A stretch of DNA of 64,000 bases from Candidatus Enterenecus merdae (lineage in GTDB: Bacteria > Bacillota > Clostridia > Oscillospirales > Oscillospiraceae): positions 62,001-126,000 of the forward strand of contig DVJZ01000026.1 of assembly GCA_018716385.1 (NCBI GenBank), written 5' to 3'. Positions 32,282 through 42,768 of the stretch are shown in pieces; position 1 is the first letter of the stretch, and each line of letters begins with the position of its first letter. Made by a program: the position numbers and the translations under genes. Below the pieces are notes generated by a model. That model worked only from the letters and a program-made list of their open reading frames with translations, was not told the origin of the DNA and ran no database searches.

Positions 32282-32707
32282 TTACATCTGGGCAGGGCCG
32301 GGGTCCTTGTGGTTGACCGTCACATTGTCCCGGTTCATCTTTTGGCGCAGCAGCAAGAAGTTGGGCATCCCGCCCGCCGCGCACACCTGCTTGGCCGTCA
32401 CCTCGGCATAGGGGAAGAGCTGGTGGTAGCACTGCACGTGAAAATCCCGCTTGTCCTCGTCGGTGACCGGGCCGCCTGTGATGGCAAACACCCCCACAAT
32501 GTCCACCGAGACGAAGAAGCGGTGGTCCGGCCCGTCACTCTTATCCTTCACGCATTGGTAGAGCTTGGCCACACAGCGGCTGTTATCCGGAGCATAGCTC
32601 ACGGAGAAGGAGAAGTTGTTCTCCAGCTGCACCTGGCCGGGCTTGTCCAGCTTGTTGAAAAATTGCAGGTCCTGCAGCTTATAGGACAGCATGTTCAGTT
32701 CCGCCAC
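32282..32707 (-). CDS. SecB-like protein-export chaperone homologue
   Basis: LSYKLQDLQFFNKLDKPGQVQLENNFSFSVSYAPDN...FFVSVDIVGVFAI...CYHQLFPYAEVTAKQVCAAGGMPNFLL: SecB-like 'lFPYa..i..l....g.P.l.l'; GTG start with AGGAGGT SD. Confidence 0.6.
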   Translation of the reverse strand: MAELNMLSYKLQDLQFFNKLDKPGQVQLENNFSFSVSYAPDNSRCVAKLYQCVKDKSDGPDHRFFVSVDIVGVFAITGGPVTDEDKRDFHVQCYHQLFPYAEVTAKQVCAAGGMPNFLLLRQKMNRDNVTVNHKDPGPAQM

Positions 32708-32869
32708 GGCTTGCACCTCCTATCGGTTTGCTCCATTCTACCACATCTGCGCCCCCGGCGCAACCGCCCACGCCCCATTGCCAAACGCTCCGGAGCGTGA
32801 TATCCTGTCAGGGCGACAACCCCCGCGGCAAGCCGTGGGGCAGCTTGCCCTTTCCGAGGTGACCCTGTT

Positions 32870-34240
32870 ATGAACGATACCATTGCCGCCATCGCCACCG
32901 CCCTGGCCCCCGCCGCCATCGGCATCCTGCGCCTGTCCGGCCCGGACTCCATCGCCGTGCTGGGCCGGGTGTTCACCCCCACCCACGGCGCGCCTATGGC
33001 CCAGCGCCCCGACCGCACCCTGGTCTACGGCGCCCTCCGGGGCCCGGACGGGCAGGTGATCGACCACTGCCTGGCCACCGTCTCCCGCGCCCCCCACAGC
33101 TACACCGGGGAGGACACCGCCGAACTGCAATGCCATGGCTCTCCCGTGGGGCTGACCCTGGGGCTGGAGGCCCTGTTTGCCGCCGGCGCCCGGCAGGCCC
33201 TGGCCGGGGAGTTCACCCGCCGGGCCTTCCTGGCCGGCAAGCTGGACCTGACCCGCACCGAGGCCATCGCCGACCTCATTCACGCCGAGTCCGCCGCCGC
33301 CGTCGTCCAGGCCGCCGGCCAGCTGGGCGGGGCCCTGGCCGGGGCCATCGAGGAGATCTACCAGTCCCTCACCGACCTGCTGGCCCACTTCCACGCGGTG
33401 CTGGACTATCCCGACGAGGACATCCAGCCCCTCCAGGCCGCCCACATCGCCGCCACCCTGGCCCAGACGGAGGACAGGCTGGCACGGCTTGAAGGCAGTT
33501 ACCGCCGGGGACGGGCGCTGGTGGAGGGGATCCCCTGCGCCATCATCGGCCGGCCCAACGCGGGCAAATCCACCCTGTTTAACGCCCTGCTGGGCTATGA
33601 CCGGGCCATCGTCACCCCCACCGCCGGCACCACCCGGGACACAGTGGAGGAACGGTTGAACCTGGGCGGGGTGCTGGTGCGGCTCATCGACACCGCCGGC
33701 CTGCGCCAGGCCGACGACCGGGCCGAGCAACTGGGCATCCAGCGCAGCCACAGTGCGGCGGAGCGGGCGGAGCTCGTGCTGGCGGTGCTGGACGGCAGCG
33801 CCCCCTTGACACCGGAGGATCGGGAGGTGCTGGCCCTGGCCCTGCGCGCCCCCCGGTGCGTGGTCATCCTCAACAAGGCCGACCTGGCCGGGGACGCCCC
33901 CCCGCCCCCCGGCCTGCCCGAGGGGATGCCGGTGGTCCGGCTGTCCGCCCTCACGGGGGCGGGGGTGGACGGGCTGGAGCGGGCGATGCAGGCGCTCTTC
34001 CCTGCGGATCCAGGTCTGCGCCCCGGCTGCCTGCTCACCAACGCCCGGCAGGCCCAAGCCGCCCGGCAGGCCCGGCAGGCGGTGGGACGGGCCGGGCAGG
34101 CCCTGCGGGACGGGCTGCCTCCCGACGCGGTGCTCTCCGACGTGGAGCTGGCCCTGGCCGCCCTGGGGGAGCTCACCGGCCGGGTGGTGCGGGACGACGT
34201 CACCGCCCGCATTTTCCAGCGCTTTTGCGTGGGCAAATAG
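32870..34240 (+). CDS. mnmE: tRNA modification GTPase MnmE
   Basis: DTIAAIATALAPAAIGILRLSGPDS...GRPNAGKSTLFNALLGYDRAIVTPTAGTTRDTVEE...IFQRFCVGK. Confidence 0.97.
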   Translation: MNDTIAAIATALAPAAIGILRLSGPDSIAVLGRVFTPTHGAPMAQRPDRTLVYGALRGPDGQVIDHCLATVSRAPHSYTGEDTAELQCHGSPVGLTLGLEALFAAGARQALAGEFTRRAFLAGKLDLTRTEAIADLIHAESAAAVVQAAGQLGGALAGAIEEIYQSLTDLLAHFHAVLDYPDEDIQPLQAAHIAATLAQTEDRLARLEGSYRRGRALVEGIPCAIIGRPNAGKSTLFNALLGYDRAIVTPTAGTTRDTVEERLNLGGVLVRLIDTAGLRQADDRAEQLGIQRSHSAAERAELVLAVLDGSAPLTPEDREVLALALRAPRCVVILNKADLAGDAPPPPGLPEGMPVVRLSALTGAGVDGLERAMQALFPADPGLRPGCLLTNARQAQAARQARQAVGRAGQALRDGLPPDAVLSDVELALAALGELTGRVVRDDVTARIFQRFCVGK

Positions 34241-34276
34241 AAAAGCAGGCCCCCCGCCGGGGGCCTGCTCTTTTCA
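34241..34276. terminator. Terminator
   Basis: aaaagcaggccccccgccgggggcctgctctttt. Confidence 0.8.
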
Positions 34277-36907
34277 CAGCTTCTGCTTGAGCTCATACAG
34301 CAGATTCAGCGCCTCCAAGGGCGTTAAGGTATCCACGGCCGTGCCCCGCAGCGTGTCCAGCACCTGCGCCCCCGCCATGTCCCCCAGGGAGAGCTGGTCG
34401 TCCTGGGGCCGCGCCGCCTGGGGACGGGGGGCAGGCCCTCCCTGGGCCTCCAGCTGGGCCAGGACCTCCCGGGCCCGCCGGATCACCCAGTCGGGCGCGC
34501 CGGCCAGCTGGGCCACCTCGATGCCATAGCTCTGATCCGCACCGCCGGGCACCAGCTTGCGCAGGAACACCACGTCGCCCTCTCGCTTCTTGGCGGCAAT
34601 GTGATAGTTCTTCACCCCCTGGATCTCCTGCTCCACCTCCGTCAGCTCGTGGTAATGGGTGGCAAACAGCGTCTTGGCCCCCAGCCGCTTCCTGTCCGCG
34701 CAGAACTCCAGCACTGCCCGGGCGATGGACATCCCGTCGTAGGTGGAGGTACCCCGGCCGATCTCGTCCAGGATGAGCAGGCTGTCCGTCGTGGCCTGAC
34801 GCAGCATCTGGGCCACCTCGGTCATCTCCACCATAAAGGTGGACTGCCCGGCCCCCAGGTCGTCCGAGGCGCCGATGCGGGTGAACACCCGGTCCACCAC
34901 GCCAATGCGGGCCGAGCGGGCCGGGACATAGGCGCCCATCTGGGCCATGAGCACGATGAGGGCCACCTGGCGCATATAGGTGGATTTGCCTGCCATGTTG
35001 GGCCCTGTGAGGATGGCCAGCCGGTTCTCCTCCCCGTCCATCTGCGTGTCATTTGGCACGAACAGGCTGTCCTTACGCATCCGCTCCACCACCGGGTGGC
35101 GGCCCTCCCGGATCTGGATGACCCCGCTGCCGTCTACCTGGGGCCGGCAGTAATCGCAGTCCACCGCCACGGCGGCAAAGGAGCGCAGCACGTCCAGCGC
35201 CCCCACCCCCGCCGCCGCCCGCTGTACCTGGCGCACCTGGCCGGCGGCCTCCTCCCGCAGCTGGCAGAACAGCTGGTACTCCAGGGCGGTGATCCGGCTT
35301 CTGGCCGACAGGATGTCGTGCTCCAGGTCCTTCAGCTCCTGGGTGATGAAGCGCTCACAGTTGCTCAGGGTCTGCTTGCGGATGTAGTCGGGGGGCACCA
35401 GGTCGTAGTTGGCCTTGGACACCTCGATATAATAGCCAAAGACCTTGTTATAGCTCACCTTCAGGTTTTTGATGCCGGTGCGCTCCCGCTCCCGGCCCTC
35501 CAGGGCCAGCACCGCGTCCGCCCCGTGTTCCACCAGGTCCCGCAGCCGGTCCACCTCCTGGTCGTACCCCGGTCGGATGAAGCCCCCCTCCCGGATGGTG
35601 AAGGGCAGCTTATGCCCCTCATCCTCATCCAGGATGGCCCCGTCGATGCGGGCCTGGAGCTGCTCCAGGCCGGACAGACTGTCCGCCGCCTGGGCCAACA
35701 GCCCGCCGGGCAGCCCATGGGTATGGGCCAGCAGGGCGGGCAGTACCCCCAGGCCCTGGGCCAGCTGCTTCATGTCCCGGGCGTTGGCGCTGCCATAGAC
35801 CACCTTGCCGATCAGCCGCTCCAAGTCGGGCACCTGGCGCAGGGTGAGGGCCAGCTCCTCCCGGGCCACGGTGTGCTCCACCAGGGCGGCCACCGCGTCC
35901 TGCCGCCGGGCAATGTCCACCGGGTCCCGCAGGGGCCGCTCCACCCAGGCGCGGATCATCCGGTGGCCCATGGCCGTCCGGGTCCGGTCCAGCACCCACA
36001 GCAGGGAACCCTTCTTCTCCTGGCTCCGGAGGGTCTCGGTGAGCTCCAGGTTGCGCCGGGCGGTGAGGTCCAGCTCCATGTACCGCCCCTCCGCCTCCTC
36101 CTCCTCCAGCACCAAGGGCCCCAGGTGACTCAGGTCGGTCTTTTGGGTCTGGGTCAGGTAATCGGCCAGCGCCCCCGCCGCCCGCAGCCCCAACTCCCGC
36201 CGGCTCCCCTCCGGAGGCAGGGCCTGGTCCGGCTGCCACAGGCCGCAGGCGGCCAGCGCCTGCGCCCCCTGGCCGGGCTGAAAGGGGCCGTCCTGCCCCG
36301 TCTGGCACAGGCAGCCCAGCCGGTCCCGGAGAAAGCGCACCAGCTCCTCCTGGGCCGCGGCGGCGGGGGAGAGGATGGCCTCGCTGGGCGACCAGGCGGA
36401 GAGCTGATTGAGCAGTTTGCCCAGGGCCTGTCCCCCCTGGAAGGCGCAGGCGGCAAACTGCCCGGTGGACAGGTCGCACCGGGCCAGGGCGTAGTCCTGC
36501 CCGTCGTGGTAGACCGCGCAGAGAAAGTTGTTGCGGCTCTCGTCCAGCATCACGTCGTCCATGGCAGTGCCGGGGGTGACGATGCGCACGATGTCCCGCT
36601 CCACCAGCCCCTTGGCCGTGGCCGGATCCTCCAACTGCTCGCAGATAGCCACCTTATACCCCCGTTTGATCAGCCGGGCGATATAGTTCTGGGCGGAGTG
36701 GTAGGGCACGCCGCACATGGGCACCCGCTCCTGCTCGGGCTTGTTCCGGTCCCGGGTGGTGAGGGTGAGGCCCAGCTCCTCGGCGCCGATCTTGGCGTCG
36801 TCGTGAAACATCTCGTAAAAATCCCCCAGCCGGAAGAAGAGCAGACAGCCTGGGTTCTCCTGCTTCATCTTCAGGTACTGGCGCATCATGGGGGTCAATT
36901 CAGCCAT
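34274..36907 (-). CDS. mutS: DNA mismatch repair protein MutS
   Basis: MAELTPMMRQYLKMKQENPGCLLFFRLGDFYEMFHDDAKIGAEELGLTLTTRDR...TGPNMAGKSTYMRQ. Confidence 0.97.
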   Translation of the reverse strand: MAELTPMMRQYLKMKQENPGCLLFFRLGDFYEMFHDDAKIGAEELGLTLTTRDRNKPEQERVPMCGVPYHSAQNYIARLIKRGYKVAICEQLEDPATAKGLVERDIVRIVTPGTAMDDVMLDESRNNFLCAVYHDGQDYALARCDLSTGQFAACAFQGGQALGKLLNQLSAWSPSEAILSPAAAAQEELVRFLRDRLGCLCQTGQDGPFQPGQGAQALAACGLWQPDQALPPEGSRRELGLRAAGALADYLTQTQKTDLSHLGPLVLEEEEAEGRYMELDLTARRNLELTETLRSQEKKGSLLWVLDRTRTAMGHRMIRAWVERPLRDPVDIARRQDAVAALVEHTVAREELALTLRQVPDLERLIGKVVYGSANARDMKQLAQGLGVLPALLAHTHGLPGGLLAQAADSLSGLEQLQARIDGAILDEDEGHKLPFTIREGGFIRPGYDQEVDRLRDLVEHGADAVLALEGRERERTGIKNLKVSYNKVFGYYIEVSKANYDLVPPDYIRKQTLSNCERFITQELKDLEHDILSARSRITALEYQLFCQLREEAAGQVRQVQRAAAGVGALDVLRSFAAVAVDCDYCRPQVDGSGVIQIREGRHPVVERMRKDSLFVPNDTQMDGEENRLAILTGPNMAGKSTYMRQVALIVLMAQMGAYVPARSARIGVVDRVFTRIGASDDLGAGQSTFMVEMTEVAQMLRQATTDSLLILDEIGRGTSTYDGMSIARAVLEFCADRKRLGAKTLFATHYHELTEVEQEIQGVKNYHIAAKKREGDVVFLRKLVPGGADQSYGIEVAQLAGAPDWVIRRAREVLAQLEAQGGPAPRPQAARPQDDQLSLGDMAGAQVLDTLRGTAVDTLTPLEALNLLYELKQKL

Positions 36908-36956
36908 GGGGCGGTCACGTCCTCTCTCTTTCTTTCAACCTGCCGCGGCACGCGCC

Positions 36957-37793
36957 TTATCCCTCGGCGCCGAAATCGGTGATCACATATACATAGCGCA
37001 CCCGCTCCAGGTCTGCCGCAGGCTCTACCTGGGCGTAGCGGCTCACCCCGTCGGCCTCGGTGAACAGCCCCGTGACGTTGCCCACCACCAGGCCCGCCGG
37101 ATACACCTGCCCCAGGCCGGAGGTGACCACCTGGTCCCCGGACACCAGCTGGGCCTCCTCGGGCAGATAGGACAGCTTGAGCAGCCCGTCCAGCATCAGG
37201 GTAAAGTCCCCCTCCAGGATGGCGGTGTCGTCGGTGCGGGCCACCCGGCCGCCCAGCTCCACATCTGGGTCCAGCACAGTGTCCACCAGGGCCCAGCTGC
37301 CCCCCACCTCGCTGACCACCCCCACCAGGTTGCCGTACTGGTCCACCACGCAGTCGTTGCGCTCCACCCCGTCCTCCGCGCCCTTGTCGATGGTCAGGTT
37401 GGCCTGCCAGTTGTCCGAGGTGCGGCGGATGACCTGGGCGTCCTCATAGGCAAACTCGGGCCGCTCCTCGGCCAGCCCCAGCAGATCCTCCAGACGCTGG
37501 TTCTCCCGGATGGCGTCCTGGTACTCCCGCTCCAGCTCCTCCAGCTCGGCGATGCGCTGGCGCAGCTCCTCGTTGGTCTGCTCCAGCGCGTCGTACCGGA
37601 AGGCCCGGTCATACCGCTCCTGGGTCCAGGTGGCCACCGCCGAGGAGGCGGCGCGGAAGGGGGCGGAGACCAGCTCCACCAGGCCGGTCAGCGGGTTGAA
37701 CCCCAGGATGGAGGACCCCACCCCCACCACCGCCGCCAGCAGCGCCGCGATGAGCACCAAAAGCAGCCCATTGTCATGAAAAAATCGCTTCAT
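36957..37793 (-). CDS. mreC: Rod shape-determining protein MreC
   Basis: N-terminal TM, coiled coil, DQYGNLVGVVSEVGGSWALVDTVLDPD. Confidence 0.9.
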   Translation of the reverse strand: MKRFFHDNGLLLVLIAALLAAVVGVGSSILGFNPLTGLVELVSAPFRAASSAVATWTQERYDRAFRYDALEQTNEELRQRIAELEELEREYQDAIRENQRLEDLLGLAEERPEFAYEDAQVIRRTSDNWQANLTIDKGAEDGVERNDCVVDQYGNLVGVVSEVGGSWALVDTVLDPDVELGGRVARTDDTAILEGDFTLMLDGLLKLSYLPEEAQLVSGDQVVTSGLGQVYPAGLVVGNVTGLFTEADGVSRYAQVEPAADLERVRYVYVITDFGAEG

Positions 37794-37811
37794 GCCGCCT
37801 CCTTCCCGCCC

Positions 37812-38396
37812 TCAGCGGCACGCCAAGGCCAGCAGGTCCACCCCAAATCCCGCCAGCATCTGGCCCAGCCGGTACAGCGGCAGGCCCATCACGTTGTAGT
37901 AATCTCCCTGGATGCCCGACACCAACAGCGCACCCAGCCCCTGGATGCCGTAGGCCCCCGCTTTGTCCATGGGCTCCCCGGTGGCGATGTAGCGGGTGAT
38001 CTCCTCCGGCTCCAGCGGCCGGAAGGCGACGGTGGTCACCTCGTGCCCGGTATCCTCCCGGCCGCCCTGGAGCAGGGTGAGGCCGGTATACACCTCGTGG
38101 CGGTTGCCCGACAGGGCGGACAGCATGGAGAAGGCCTCCTGCTCCGTCTTGGGCTTGCCCAGCACCGCCCCATCCAGCGCCACCACCGTGTCCGCCGCCA
38201 GGATCAGTCCCTGCCCGTCCCCCTGCCGGGCTACCGCCCGGGCCTTGCGCAGGCTCAGCTCCTCCACCAGCTGGGCGGGGGAGGGGTTGCCATCCACCCG
38301 CTCGTCCACGTCGGGGGAGACCGCCTTGAACTTCAGCCCAATCTGTTCCAGCAGCGCCCTGCGCCGGGGGGACTGGGAGGCCAAAATCAGCTCCAC
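37812..38396 (-). CDS. maf: Maf family nucleotide pyrophosphatase (GTG start)
   Basis: VELILASQSPRRRALLEQIGLKFKAVSPDVDE...LAADTVVALDG. Confidence 0.93.
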   Translation of the reverse strand: MELILASQSPRRRALLEQIGLKFKAVSPDVDERVDGNPSPAQLVEELSLRKARAVARQGDGQGLILAADTVVALDGAVLGKPKTEQEAFSMLSALSGNRHEVYTGLTLLQGGREDTGHEVTTVAFRPLEPEEITRYIATGEPMDKAGAYGIQGLGALLVSGIQGDYYNVMGLPLYRLGQMLAGFGVDLLALACR

Positions 38397-38478
38397 AGGA
38401 TGTTCCTCCTTCCACATGGGCCCGCCCCGCCAGGTAGGGGGGAGGGGCCCTGCTTGCCACGGTTCTTGCCCGGGCCGG

Positions 38479-40563
38479 TCACTCCACGTCCCGGTAGTAC
38501 AGCCCCCGGGTGTAGTTGTTGGGCGTGTAGCTGCCCACCCCCCGGTACCGCTCCAGCACCCGGGCGCACTCCAGGGCGTTCTCGGTGGTGAAGCTCAGCC
38601 GGATGGCCCACAGCCCCGCCCGGCGGTAGTCCTGGGCCTTGTCGGCCAGGAACAGCTTATTGGCATTGAAGATCTCGTTGCGGCAGCCAAAGGCCCGCAG
38701 CACCGGGAACTGCACGCCCTTCCGGTCGGTGAGGGTGTTGGCATTGGCACACACGCACTTGCCAAATTGGTTCTTAATGACGCAGTTCTCGGTGATCATC
38801 AGGGGCAGGCGGCCGTAGGCGAACAGCTCGGTGTCCACCGCCTTGGACAGGTCCCGGATCTGAGCCAGCTTCAGTTCGAAGGAGGCGGTGAGGGAGACAA
38901 AGCCCATGCGCTTATACTCCTTGACCGCCTGGCTGTTGAACACTTGCAGGCCAAAATCCCCCCGCAGGGCCATGCCCGCCTGCCGGGCCGGCTCCACCAT
39001 GCCCAGGTTGCCCACCAGGGCCTGGGTGACGCCCAGGGCCCGGCACTGCTCCAGCATCTCCCCCAGCTGGTCCAGCTCCCGGTCAAAGCACACCCGGGGC
39101 AAGACGGCAGCCACAGGAACGTCCCGCTCCTGGGCCTGCTCGATCTCCCCGGGGTGGGCGCTGATCTCCTCCACCGGCAGGTAGAGCAGGTCGGGCTTTT
39201 GCTTGAGCAGCTCAAAGCTGAGCTGGTCGGCCCGGCGCAGGGATAGGTTCAGTTTGGGCTCCTGCCGGGGGTTTCCATACCTGGCGCCCACCTTATAAGG
39301 ATTGTGCCGGCGGCGGGGCAGCGCCGTGCGCTGCTGGGACAGCTCGTCCAGCACCTGGCGGCGCAGGGCGTTGAGCACCGACAGGGGGACGGCCAGCCCG
39401 TCGGCCACCAGGCTGCGCACCCCAGCGCAGCGGTAGGGGGTACCGCCGGTCTTGACCAGCTGGCCCTCCACATCCTGCTCCGTCACCGCCCGGGTCCGGG
39501 CCAGCTCGGGCAAGGGCCCCGCCGCGGTGACCACCCGGCCGCAGTCGTCCTCCACCCCCACCTGTACCGGCTCGCCGGGGCGGATCATGGCGTAAAAGGT
39601 CACCGGGACGCCCGGCCCCTCCCCCTTTTCGTAGGCGGCCCGGGCCTGGGCAAAGAGCTGCTTGGGCTCCGGTTCCTTCTCCCGCACCCCGAACATCTCG
39701 GGGCCCAGGCTTCCGGTGAAGTACCCGTCGGTAAAGCCCTGCCGGGAGAAGGCCGCACGCAGCTGGTCCAGCTCCTCCCGGGTGGGTTCCCGCCCTTCCC
39801 GCAGGGCGTCGGCATACACCTTGGTCACCACCCAGACGTATTCCGCCCGCTTCATCCGGCCCTCGATCTTGGCGCTGGCCACCCCCATCCGCTCCAGCTC
39901 CTGCAGGTGGCCGGCCAGGGACATATCCTTCAGGGACAGGGGGTGCCCCTCCGCCGGGCCGCCCCCCCAGCCGTAGGGCAGGCGGCAGGTCTGAGCGCAC
40001 ACCCCCCGGTTGCCGCTGCGCCCGCCGATGGCGCTGGACATGAAGCACTGGCCGGAGTGGCACATACACAGGGCCCCGTGGACGAAGGTCTCGATCTCGA
40101 TGGGGGCATTGGCACACAGGTACTCCAAGTCCGCCCGCCCCAGCTCCCGGGCCGCCACCACCCGGCTGATGCCCAGGTCCGCGGCGGCCTTCACCCCGTC
40201 CAAGTTGTGGATGGACATCTGGGTGGAGGCGTGGATCGGCAGGTCGGGAGCCACCTGGCGGAGCATCCGCACCACCCCCAGGTCCTGGGCGATCACCGCG
40301 TCCATCCCCAACTGGGAGGCGGCGGCCGCCTGTTCGGCCGCCTGCTCCATCTCCCGGTCGGACACCAGGGTGTTCAGGGTCAGGTACAGCCGCACCCCCC
40401 GCAGGTGGCAGTAGGAGACGGCCTGGGCAAGCTCTTCCCGTGTGAAATTTTTCGCGTTGCGCCGGGCGTTGAAGCTCCCAAAGCCCAGATAGACCGCGTT
40501 TGCGCCGGCGCACACCGCCGCGCGCACCGCCTCGGGGCTTCCCGCCGGGGAGAGGATCTCCAT
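38479..40563 (-). CDS. U32 family peptidase-like protein
   Basis: MEILSPAGSPEAVRAAVCAGANAVYLGFGSFNARRNAKNFT...FVHGALCMCHSGQCFMSSAIGGRSGNRGVCAQTCRLPY. Confidence 0.95.
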   Translation of the reverse strand: MEILSPAGSPEAVRAAVCAGANAVYLGFGSFNARRNAKNFTREELAQAVSYCHLRGVRLYLTLNTLVSDREMEQAAEQAAAASQLGMDAVIAQDLGVVRMLRQVAPDLPIHASTQMSIHNLDGVKAAADLGISRVVAARELGRADLEYLCANAPIEIETFVHGALCMCHSGQCFMSSAIGGRSGNRGVCAQTCRLPYGWGGGPAEGHPLSLKDMSLAGHLQELERMGVASAKIEGRMKRAEYVWVVTKVYADALREGREPTREELDQLRAAFSRQGFTDGYFTGSLGPEMFGVREKEPEPKQLFAQARAAYEKGEGPGVPVTFYAMIRPGEPVQVGVEDDCGRVVTAAGPLPELARTRAVTEQDVEGQLVKTGGTPYRCAGVRSLVADGLAVPLSVLNALRRQVLDELSQQRTALPRRRHNPYKVGARYGNPRQEPKLNLSLRRADQLSFELLKQKPDLLYLPVEEISAHPGEIEQAQERDVPVAAVLPRVCFDRELDQLGEMLEQCRALGVTQALVGNLGMVEPARQAGMALRGDFGLQVFNSQAVKEYKRMGFVSLTASFELKLAQIRDLSKAVDTELFAYGRLPLMITENCVIKNQFGKCVCANANTLTDRKGVQFPVLRAFGCRNEIFNANKLFLADKAQDYRRAGLWAIRLSFTTENALECARVLERYRGVGSYTPNNYTRGLYYRDVE

Positions 40564-40616
40564 GTGCTCTCTGCTTCCTTCCTGGATTCTGATGTACTCG
40601 TTGGGCCGCGGGCCTC

Positions 40617-40931
40617 CTACTTCCTCTGCTGCAGCTTGAAAATCTCCCGCTTGGCCTCGCTCAGCTCCAGCTTCTGCTGGGCCGACTCCTCCAGCAGATC
40701 CTTGATCTGCCGGCGCAGGTTCTCCGCGGCCTGCTGCTCCTTAAAGCGCTCATCGGCGAGGTTCAGCGCAGTGAGCACAGCGCAGTCCACCATGGCCATG
40801 CCGGCCTGGCTGGCGGTCTGGGCCAGCTTCTCGTCCACATAGGCGGCCACCCGCTGGACATACTCCTGATCCTCGGCCGCAAGCAGGGTGTACTGCCTGC
40901 CCTGGACGGTGACGGTGATTCGGTTTTGCAT
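40617..40931 (-). CDS. zapA: Cell division protein ZapA
   Basis: MQNRITVTVQGRQYTLLAAEDQEYVQRVAAYVDEKLAQ...MVDCAVLTALNLADE + coiled coil. Confidence 0.88.
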   Translation of the reverse strand: MQNRITVTVQGRQYTLLAAEDQEYVQRVAAYVDEKLAQTASQAGMAMVDCAVLTALNLADERFKEQQAAENLRRQIKDLLEESAQQKLELSEAKREIFKLQQRK

Positions 40932-41032
40932 GGCTGCCCCTCCCAAAATTTTTGTTGCCTTATAGTATAACATAAACCTCTGAAAAAGGGAACGAGAAAA
41001 TCTCCGGCCCCACCCCCCGGCACTTTTGCCCA

Positions 41033-41061
41033 TTGACGGCCCCCTGTTTTGGTGGTAAAAT
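41033..41061 (+). promoter_or_regulatory. Promoter of glyS T-box transcript
   Basis: TTGACG-17 bp-TAAAAT. Confidence 0.65.
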
Positions 41062-41074
41062 GCCTTTAACAAAA

Positions 41075-41305
41075 GGCATGGACCGGGAAGAGTACCCGTT
41101 CTGTCCGGGCGCAGAGAGAGGCCGGCTGGTGCAAGGCCTCCCCGGACGGCGGAGAAGGGCGCCCGGGAGCCGCGGGCAGGCAATGGCCCGCCGGGCCGTC
41201 CCGCCGTTACCCGGGGCGTGGAGCGCGCATCCTCCGGATGCGAATTCAGGTGGAACCGCGGATTGCATGATTCGCCCTGAGCCAAATCGGCTCGGGGCGT
41301 TTTTT
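41075..41305 (+). ncRNA. T-box riboswitch leader
   Basis: GGGAAGAGTA, AGAGAGG, TGGAACCGCGG T-box (41251-41261), terminator cgccctgagccaaatcggctcggggcgtttttt. Confidence 0.92.
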
Positions 41306-41340
41306 CCTGGGCCGCACCAAGTGGAAAGGACTGTGCCGAC

Positions 41341-42762
41341 ATGAAAAACACGGAAAAGACCATGGAGCAGATCGTCAACCTGTGCAAGGGCCGGGGCTTC
41401 ATCTTCGCCGGCAGCGAGATCTACGGCGGCTTGGCCAACACCTGGGACTACGGCCCCCTGGGCGTGGAGCTGAAAAACAACGTCAAGCGGGCCTGGTGGA
41501 AGAAGTTCGTCCAGGAAAACCCCTACAACGTGGGGCTGGACGCGGCCATCCTCATGAACCCCCAGGTGTGGGTGGCCTCCGGCCATGTGGGCGGCTTCTC
41601 CGACCCGCTGATGGACTGCAAGGAGTGTCACGAGCGCTTCCGGGCCGACAAGGTCATCGAGGACTGGTGCCAGGCCAACCAATTTGACCTGGGCCACAGC
41701 GTGGACGCCATGAGCCAGCAGGAGATGAAGGACTTTGTGGCCCAGCACGCCATCCCCTGTCCCACCTGCGGCCAGCACAACTGGACGGACATCCGCCAGT
41801 TCAACCTGATGTTCAAAACCTTCCAGGGGGTCACCGAGGAGGCTAAAAACACCGTCTACCTGCGCCCGGAGACCGCCCAGGGCATCTTTGTCAACTTCCA
41901 GAACGTGCAGCGCACCACCCGGCGCAAGCTGCCCTTCGGGGTCTGCCAGGTGGGCAAGAGCTTCCGCAACGAGATCACCCCGGGCAACTTCACCTTCCGC
42001 ACCCGGGAGTTTGAGCAGATGGAGCTGGAGTTCTTCTGCCAGCCGGGCACCGAGCTGGAATGGTTTTCCTATTGGAAGGACTTCTGCCACCAGTGGCTGC
42101 TGGGCCTGGGCATGAAGGCGGAAAACCTGCGCCTGCGGGACCACGAGCCTGAGGAGCTCAGCCACTACTCCAACGCCACCACCGACTTCGAGTTCGTCTT
42201 CCCCTTCGGCTGGGGGGAGCTGTGGGGGGTGGCCAGCCGCACCAACTTTGACCTGAACGCCCACCAGACCACCTCGGGCAAGGATATGACCTATTACGAT
42301 CAGGAGAAAAATGAGCACTATATCCCATATGTTATCGAGCCCTCCCTGGGCGCCGACCGGGTGACCCTGGCCTTCCTGGTGGACGCCTATGACGAGGAGG
42401 TGGTGGACGCAGACAAGCAGGACGTGCGCACTGTGCTGCGCCTGCACCCAGCCCTGGCCCCCTACAAAGCGGCGGTGCTCCCCCTGTCCAAAAAGCTGGG
42501 GGACAAGGCCCGGGAGATCCAGGCCATGCTGTCCAAGCACTTCATGGTGGATTACGACGACGCCGGCTCCATCGGCAAGCGCTACCGCCGCCAGGACGAG
42601 ATCGGCACCCCCTACTGCGTGACAGTGGACTTTCAGACCGTGGGTTCGGATACGGAGGCGGCGGACCACGCCGTCACCATCCGGGACCGGGACTCCATGG
42701 AGCAGGTGCGCGTGCCCATCGACCAGCTGAAAGCCTGGCTGGACGAGAAGCTGGCGTACTAA
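41341..42762 (+). CDS. glyS: Glycyl-tRNA synthetase (dimeric class II)
   Basis: [35 protein letters not shown]. Confidence 0.97.
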   Translation: MKNTEKTMEQIVNLCKGRGFIFAGSEIYGGLANTWDYGPLGVELKNNVKRAWWKKFVQENPYNVGLDAAILMNPQVWVASGHVGGFSDPLMDCKECHERFRADKVIEDWCQANQFDLGHSVDAMSQQEMKDFVAQHAIPCPTCGQHNWTDIRQFNLMFKTFQGVTEEAKNTVYLRPETAQGIFVNFQNVQRTTRRKLPFGVCQVGKSFRNEITPGNFTFRTREFEQMELEFFCQPGTELEWFSYWKDFCHQWLLGLGMKAENLRLRDHEPEELSHYSNATTDFEFVFPFGWGELWGVASRTNFDLNAHQTTSGKDMTYYDQEKNEHYIPYVIEPSLGADRVTLAFLVDAYDEEVVDADKQDVRTVLRLHPALAPYKAAVLPLSKKLGDKAREIQAMLSKHFMVDYDDAGSIGKRYRRQDEIGTPYCVTVDFQTVGSDTEAADHAVTIRDRDSMEQVRVPIDQLKAWLDEKLAY

Positions 42763-42768
42763 GGCGTC

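Noticed and set aside
34601-36982. 793-aa ORF antisense to mutS
   Set aside because: Shadow ORF; mutS motifs are complete on the other strand.
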